Source of the DNA: Ferruginibacter sp.
Lineage (GTDB): Bacteria; Bacteroidota; Bacteroidia; Chitinophagales; Chitinophagaceae
DNA: 9,621 nucleotides
Assembly (NCBI GenBank): GCA_018882645.1
Contig: VERM01000040.1
Location: 1-9,621 of the forward strand
Reading direction: 5' to 3'
The notes beneath the pieces are model-generated. The model had not been told where the DNA came from, ran no database searches, and saw only the letters and a program-made list of their open reading frames with translations. The stretch's first letter is position 1, and the number at the start of each line of letters is the position of its first letter. This document shows positions 6,648 to 9,621 of this stretch, piece after piece. Position numbers and translations under genes: made by a program.

Positions 6648-7835
6648 TCATTTCAAGACCCCCAACTCTTTACCAATTTTTGTAAATGCAGCGATGGCTT
6701 TGTCGAGATGCACCTGTTCATGAGCAGCACTCAGCTGAACTCTTATTCTTGCCTGCCCCTTTGCTACAACGGGATAGAAAAAACCTATTACATAAATACC
6801 TTCTTCCAGTAGTCTTGCTGCAAATTTTTGTGAAAGTACCGCATCATATAACATGATAGGCACAATAGGGTGATCTCCCGGCTTGATATCAAAACCGGCT
6901 TGTGTCATTTTTTCTCTGAAATATTTAGTGTTGTATTCCAATTGATCCCTAAGAGCTGTAGTCTCGCTGAGCATTTTTAATACTGCAATTGATGCGCCAA
7001 CAATACTTGGTGCCAATGTATTGCTGAACAAATAAGGCCGGCTTCTTTGGCGTAATAATTCTATTATCTCTTTTTTGCCGGAAGTGAAACCTCCGCTGGC
7101 TCCGCCCAATGCTTTGCCAAGGGTTCCTGTAATAATATCCACTCTCCCCATAACATTTCTGTATTCATGCGTACCGCGTCCGTTTTTTCCCAAGAAACCT
7201 GAGGAATGACATTCGTCAATCATAACAATTGCGTCATATCGATCAGCCAAATCGCATATTTTGTCGAGTTGTGCTATGGTACCATCCATACTGAAGGATC
7301 CGTCCGTAACGATTATTCTGCTACGTAAATGAGCAGATTCTATTAGTTTGTTTTCCAGGTCTGACATGTTGTTATGCTCGTATCGAAATCGTTGCGCTTT
7401 ACATAGCCTTATGCCGTCAATGATAGAAGCATGATTTAAAGCATCACTGATGATGGCATCCTGCTCATTGAACAATGGTTCAAATACGCCTCCATTCGCA
7501 TCAAATGCTGCAGCATATAAAATGGTATCTTCCGTACCCAGGAATTCCGCAATTGATTTTTCAAGTTCTTTGTGAACATCCTGAGTGCCGCAAATAAACC
7601 TGACGCTGCTCATCCCAAACCCCCTGAGATCAATGTATTTTTTTGCCGCATCCAATACTTTTGGGTGAGATGAAAGACCCAGATAATTATTTGCACAAAA
7701 ATTAAGAACAGTTTTCCCGTTTACAATAATTTCAGCACCTTGTTCACTGCCGATAATTCTTTCGGATTTAAAAAGACCTGCTTCGCTGATTTCCTTCAAT
7801 TCTGACGCAATTCTGTTTACAAAAGATGTATTCAT
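6648..7835 (-). CDS. kbl: Glycine C-acetyltransferase (2-amino-3-ketobutyrate CoA ligase)
   Basis: A PLP-dependent cytoplasmic enzyme of the alpha-oxoamine synthase family. It interconverts 2-amino-3-ketobutyrate plus CoA with glycine plus acetyl-CoA, the second step of threonine breakdown after threonine dehydrogenase. At 395 residues it is full length and collinear with E. coli Kbl (398), sharing NFCANNYLGL (45-54), SSVRFICGTQD, DALNHASIIDG (H135) and FSMDG. The PLP Schiff-base lysine is K241 in TGTLGKALGGASGG, and RQRSRPYLFSNTLAP and GFFYPVVAKGQARIR follow. The cofactor loop reads IDECHSSGFLG (D207, H210), closer to animal GCAT (DECHATGFLG) than to E. coli (DDSHAVGFVG). The length and the ICGTQD/KGQARIR blocks favour Kbl over BioF or serine palmitoyltransferase. 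No tdh is adjacent in this window. It diverges from the methyltransferase gene across 138 bp, and a promoter box lies just upstream. Confidence 0.96.
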   Translation of the reverse strand: MNTSFVNRIASELKEISEAGLFKSERIIGSEQGAEIIVNGKTVLNFCANNYLGLSSHPKVLDAAKKYIDLRGFGMSSVRFICGTQDVHKELEKSIAEFLGTEDTILYAAAFDANGGVFEPLFNEQDAIISDALNHASIIDGIRLCKAQRFRYEHNNMSDLENKLIESAHLRSRIIVTDGSFSMDGTIAQLDKICDLADRYDAIVMIDECHSSGFLGKNGRGTHEYRNVMGRVDIITGTLGKALGGASGGFTSGKKEIIELLRQRSRPYLFSNTLAPSIVGASIAVLKMLSETTALRDQLEYNTKYFREKMTQAGFDIKPGDHPIVPIMLYDAVLSQKFAARLLEEGIYVIGFFYPVVAKGQARIRVQLSAAHEQVHLDKAIAAFTKIGKELGVLK

Positions 7836-7856
7836 CGTTAATCATTTATTTAATTA

Positions 7857-7864
7857 CAAAACTA
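7857..7864 (-). promoter_or_regulatory. Bacteroidota -7 box of kbl
   Basis: On the minus strand this reads TAGTTTTG, an exact match to the Bacteroidota sigma-ABfr -7 consensus TAnnTTTG. It ends 21 bp before the kbl ATG (7835), so the predicted 5' leader is very short. About 19-23 bp further upstream there is a run of T instead of a clear TTTG/TTG, so the -33 element is weak or degenerate. Confidence 0.5.
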
Positions 7865-7973
7865 ACAACAGTATCTCAGTAAAAAAATTTTATAAGATAA
7901 CAGTTCTTTTATTGAAAAAGATTTGAGTCGAAATGCTTTAATTTAGCTATTTCACTGAAATTGTCTACAATCA

Positions 7974-8993
7974 ATGTCTTTTAAAAATCATATTGCCTCA
8001 TTCCAATCTCTTTTATTGTCTAAGGAGTATTCTGCATTGCAGGTACATCCTTATTGCAAAAGATATTTACAGTATTTATGTGATCACAGTTCATATTTTC
8101 TTTCCATTTATGCTGAGGTATTGGAAAAAGTGAAGAGCCATTCAGAGAAAGACTGGAAACAATTGTGTTTGGTTGACTACGGAGCGGGAAATGGCTTGTT
8201 GGGAATTTTTGCCAAATATTGTGGAGTAGGCAAGGTTTTTATAAATGATATAAGTTCGGAATTTATAGATGCGGCTGTTTATTTATCTGAGGTCTTGGGA
8301 GTGCAAATTGACGGATTTATTGAGGGAGATATCAGTAATGTTAGTAGCTATTCAAATCAACACAAGATAGATGCCATCATTGGGACTGATGTAATTGAGC
8401 ACATCTATAATCTTGATGCCTTCTTTTTTTCTGTTAAAGAAATCAATCCTGAAATGATTACTGTGTTTACTACTGCAAGTAATCCAGACAATTGGTTTAA
8501 GTTGCGAAAAATAAGAAAATTGCAACTCAAAGACGAGTTCGAGGGAGGCAATCCCGAAGATTCGATACTTTTTGGTAGCGACTCCCATGAGTCCTTTCTT
8601 GAAATGAGAAAGAAAATCATTTCTGAAAATGCACCTCATTTAAGCAATGATGAAGTATTGAAACTGGCTAAACTCACTCGTGGATCCAATCTCAATGACA
8701 TCAGAAAGGCAATTTTAAATTATGTGCATGAAAGTTCTCTTCCTAAGGAAATTACACATCCCACAAATACTTGTAATCCAATTTCGGGCAGCTGGACAGA
8801 AAGAATTCTTACCATAAAGGAGTATCAGCAGATGTATAATCAAAATGGATTTCAAATCCATCTTTACAATGGTTTTTATGATACTGATAAAAATGGGGTA
8901 AAAAATATTATCAATTCTATTATGAATATCTCCATTCGTATTTTTGGAAGAGCTACTGCTCCTTATATAACACTGGTTGGATACAGAAAGTAA
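7974..8993 (+). CDS. Class I SAM-dependent methyltransferase, substrate unknown
   Basis: The protein has 339 residues and no signal peptide, so it is probably cytoplasmic. A Rossmann-fold methyltransferase core starts near residue 64. Motif I is LVDYGAGNGLLGIFA (66-80, with G70, G72 and G74), the acidic residue after strand 2 is D92 in FINDIS, EGDIS (118-121) follows, and the motif IV region is IIGTDVIEHI (135-144). Around the core are a helical N-terminal segment (1-60) and an unusual charged section of about 90 residues (185-275), which ends in NPISGSWTERILT (268-280) before the final strands ITLVGYRK. The ERILT/KEYQQMYNQNGF part resembles the end of small-molecule or lipid methyltransferases of the UbiG/UbiE type, but I cannot name a substrate. 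It is transcribed away from kbl and toward queA. I see no strong -7 box upstream; TAATTTAG (7939-7946) is a weak candidate. Wording such as 'methyltransferase domain-containing protein' is as specific as the sequence allows. Confidence 0.85.
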   Translation: MSFKNHIASFQSLLLSKEYSALQVHPYCKRYLQYLCDHSSYFLSIYAEVLEKVKSHSEKDWKQLCLVDYGAGNGLLGIFAKYCGVGKVFINDISSEFIDAAVYLSEVLGVQIDGFIEGDISNVSSYSNQHKIDAIIGTDVIEHIYNLDAFFFSVKEINPEMITVFTTASNPDNWFKLRKIRKLQLKDEFEGGNPEDSILFGSDSHESFLEMRKKIISENAPHLSNDEVLKLAKLTRGSNLNDIRKAILNYVHESSLPKEITHPTNTCNPISGSWTERILTIKEYQQMYNQNGFQIHLYNGFYDTDKNGVKNIINSIMNISIRIFGRATAPYITLVGYRK

Positions 8994-9027
8994 AATTTAC
9001 TTTATTGGTACAGAAACAATAGTTCAA

Positions 9028-9621
9028 TTATTGATCAATGAAAATCAGACTTGAATCTCCGTAACTTAAAAAACGGAAATCGTTTTTTAAGGCATAGTCA
9101 TAAGCATCTCTCCATTTGTCTCCCATGGTTGCTGCAATAAGCAACAATAAAGTGGATTGTGGTTGATGGAAATTGGTAATCAATCCTTTTGCAATTTTAA
9201 AAGTATAACCTGGTGATATTAATAGTTGGGTTTGAGTAAACAATCGTTTTTTATGGTTTCTATCAAGCCAGTCTGCAAGTAAATTCAATGACTCTTCTGA
9301 GGTTAAATGATTTGACATCAACACTTCATCGTAAACATCCCACTGTGCCAGCTCCAGCTTTTGTATTTCCGGATGCTTATAAACCTTTATACCCAGCCAG
9401 TAGAGCGTTTCGATGGTTCTCAATGAGGTTGTGCCGACAGCAATAATCATCGATAGTTTTTCTGCAATATTTCGAATGGATTCCACACTGACATCTATCC
9501 ATTCGGTATGCATTTCGTGGTCTTGCATCAATTCAGCTTTTACCGGTTTAAACGTCCCGGCTCCGACATGCAGTGTAATATATTCCTTATGTATATTCTT
9601 TGCTGTCATTCTCTCAAATAC
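9028..9621 (-). CDS. queA: tRNA preQ1(34) S-adenosylmethionine ribosyltransferase-isomerase, C-terminal part
   Basis: QueA transfers and isomerises the ribosyl group of SAM onto preQ1 at the wobble position of GU(N) anticodon tRNAs, giving epoxyqueuosine, the next-to-last step of queuosine synthesis. The window holds the last 197 codons and the TAA stop; the frame is open to the right edge, so the ATG at 9609 is internal (the codons before it read VFER, in line with the family). Conserved blocks are ITLHVGAGTFKPV, HTEWIDVS, AVGTTSLRTIETL, TQLLISPGYTFK, LITNFHQPQSTLLLLIAA and the C-terminal DFRFLSYGDSSLIF. Whole proteins in this family have about 340-410 residues, so roughly half is present. 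It is convergent with the methyltransferase gene with only 34 bp between the stop codons. That gap holds A/T-rich short repeats but no convincing terminator. Confidence 0.97.
   Translation of the reverse strand, partial: VFERMTAKNIHKEYITLHVGAGTFKPVKAELMQDHEMHTEWIDVSVESIRNIAEKLSMIIAVGTTSLRTIETLYWLGIKVYKHPEIQKLELAQWDVYDEVLMSNHLTSEESLNLLADWLDRNHKKRLFTQTQLLISPGYTFKIAKGLITNFHQPQSTLLLLIAATMGDKWRDAYDYALKNDFRFLSYGDSSLIFIDQ

Noticed and set aside
8990..9033. Short palindromes GTAAA/TTTAC and CAATA/TATTG between the methyltransferase and queA stops
   Set aside because: The first leaves a one-base loop, and the others are 5-bp A/T-rich arms without a T-run. They are not supportable as terminators.
9607..9609. 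ATG as the start of queA
   Set aside because: The frame continues upstream (codons VFER) to the window edge, and QueA needs its N-terminal half. The ATG is an internal Met.
1..9621. Mobile element, CRISPR array, defence island or biosynthetic cluster
   Set aside because: There are no transposase, integrase, direct-repeat array, toxin-antitoxin or nuclease-helicase genes. All genes except the methyltransferase belong to widespread or phylum-typical families.

Overview
The window looks like ordinary chromosome from a member of the Bacteroidota, probably a Chitinophagia- or Sphingobacteriia-like lineage. The grounds are moderately AT-rich intergenic DNA, starts without Shine-Dalgarno sequences, a TAnnTTTG-type promoter box, a DUF4403 lipoprotein, a PhoD-like protein of the Bacteroidota type, and the close similarity of the housekeeping proteins to that phylum as I remember it. 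No mobile element, CRISPR array, tRNA or rRNA is visible.

Layout, left to right. (1) Minus strand, 1-1395: the 5' part of an exported PhoD-like phosphatase, cut by the window edge; a short MazG-type nucleotide pyrophosphohydrolase; and dtd (D-aminoacyl-tRNA deacylase). The last two are close enough to be one transcript with dtd first. (2) 1396-1680: a 285-bp AT-rich divergent region between dtd and nrdJ. It holds two DnaA-box-like sequences and an inverted repeat. (3) Plus strand, 1681-5028: nrdJ, a complete coenzyme-B12-dependent class II ribonucleotide reductase of 1115 residues, followed by a clear intrinsic terminator at 5069-5095. (4) Minus strand, 5168-7835: a DUF4403 putative lipoprotein and, upstream of it, kbl (glycine C-acetyltransferase), which has a good Bacteroidota -7 box. 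(5) Plus strand, 7974-8993: a class I SAM-dependent methyltransferase of unknown substrate, divergent from kbl. (6) Minus strand, 9028-9621: the C-terminal half of queA, cut by the right edge and convergent with the methyltransferase.

Functionally this is a housekeeping neighbourhood. nrdJ makes deoxynucleotides, the MazG-like protein probably removes unwanted nucleoside triphosphates, Dtd and QueA act on tRNA, and Kbl handles threonine/glycine. The exported PhoD-like and DUF4403 proteins and the orphan methyltransferase have unknown physiological roles. I see no convincing undescribed multi-gene system. The points most worth a second look are the possible DnaA-linked control region before nrdJ, a 12-bp motif shared by the leaders of the two exported-protein genes, the orphan methyltransferase, and the cysteine-rich DUF4403 protein.
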